NCBI GenBank assembly: GCA_002386465.1
Contig: DGIT01000087.1
Coordinates: forward strand, 1 to 14,723
Direction: 5' to 3'
Length of the DNA: 14,723 bases
From: Burkholderiales bacterium UBA4615
GTDB taxonomy: Bacteria; Pseudomonadota; Gammaproteobacteria; Burkholderiales; Burkholderiaceae_E
Below the pieces are notes generated by a model. The model searched no databases, had not been told where the DNA came from, and worked only from the letters and a program-made list of their open reading frames with translations. Shown in pieces: positions 14,446-14,723 of the stretch. Made by a program: the position numbers and the translations under genes. Each line of letters starts with the position of its first letter. Within the stretch, counting starts at the first letter, position 1.

Positions 14446-14723
14446 ATGACCACGACTGTGAACACCCTGCCCGCCTCGCTGCTTGAGACCCTCAAAGGCT
14501 TCGATACGCCCACCATTTGCAATGCGCTGGAAATCGTGGCGCCGCAACGGCGCATGCTGGGCTTCACTCGCCGCGCGCTGGTCTGCATTCGGCCCGAACT
14601 GCCGCCCATGGTGGGCTATGCCGCAACGGTCACCTGCCGGGCTGCCGTACCACCCACCGAGCCCGCCGAAGAGCGGCGCGCACGTCGCGTGGCGTATTAC
14701 GAATATATCGACAGCCTGCCGCG
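14446..14723 (+). CDS. RraA-like / HMG-aldolase-family protein, 5' part only
   Basis: Only the first 92 codons are present; the frame is open to the window edge. The ATG at 14446 follows a strong AGGAG by 5 nt. Residues 13-29 (LETLKGFDTPTICNALE) are the typical opening of the RraA / dimethylmenaquinone-methyltransferase-like family, followed by PPMVGYAATVTCRA (53-66), the usual Gly-Ala-Thr segment. True members include 4-hydroxy-4-methyl-2-oxoglutarate aldolases and the RNase E inhibitor RraA. The metal-binding and catalytic part lies beyond the window, so the activity cannot be read. With the CMD protein 50 bp upstream, a catabolic aldolase or decarboxylase role is more likely than RNase regulation. 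Confidence 0.82.
   Translation, partial: MTTTVNTLPASLLETLKGFDTPTICNALEIVAPQRRMLGFTRRALVCIRPELPPMVGYAATVTCRAAVPPTEPAEERRARRVAYYEYIDSLP

Overview
The window is GC-rich chromosomal DNA from a betaproteobacterium, most likely order Burkholderiales. This rests on the ispB / rplU-rpmA-obgE-proB neighbourhood, a tRNA-Pro behind ispB, and the style of the PEP carboxylase and CitE-like proteins; no species-level call is possible from the sequence alone. Most of the window is ordinary housekeeping and central metabolism. The only visibly unstable part is about 5.4-7.8 kb.

Left, minus strand (1-3965): rplU (L21) and rpmA (L27) run from a good sigma70-type promoter through a structured leader and stop at a strong intrinsic terminator. 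Beyond it come a GDT1/TMEM165 (UPF0016) cation transporter, the ribosome-assembly GTPase obgE, and proB (glutamate 5-kinase, proline synthesis). proB ends in a 12-bp hairpin that spans its own stop codon.

Middle, plus strand (4007-6640): the divergent ispB makes the polyprenyl diphosphate chain of ubiquinone. It is followed by tRNA-Pro(CGG) with its own terminator. Then comes debris: a broken CitE-like lyase gene, a possible 67-residue small protein, and a DUF4287 gene split by a one-base shift in an A8 run.

Minus-strand catabolic cluster (6675-9421): a class III CoA-transferase, an intact CitE-like CoA-ester lyase and a VOC-fold metalloenzyme. Together they could activate a hydroxy-acid as a CoA ester and cleave it; the substrate is not determinable here. 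A block of about 210 bp in the intact lyase gene is almost identical, in inverted orientation, to the front of the broken copy 1.8 kb away. The back of the broken copy is clearly more diverged, so it is a mosaic.

Right, plus strand (9468-14723): ppc (PEP carboxylase) and a plant/TP0108-type phosphofructokinase form a likely operon at the PEP/glycolysis junction. A carboxymuconolactone-decarboxylase-family protein and a RraA-like aldolase-family gene cut by the window edge follow.

I found no CRISPR array, prophage, transposase, toxin-antitoxin or defence system. The most unusual items are the mosaic inverted lyase duplication, the A8 frameshift gene and the transporter placed between rpmA and obgE.
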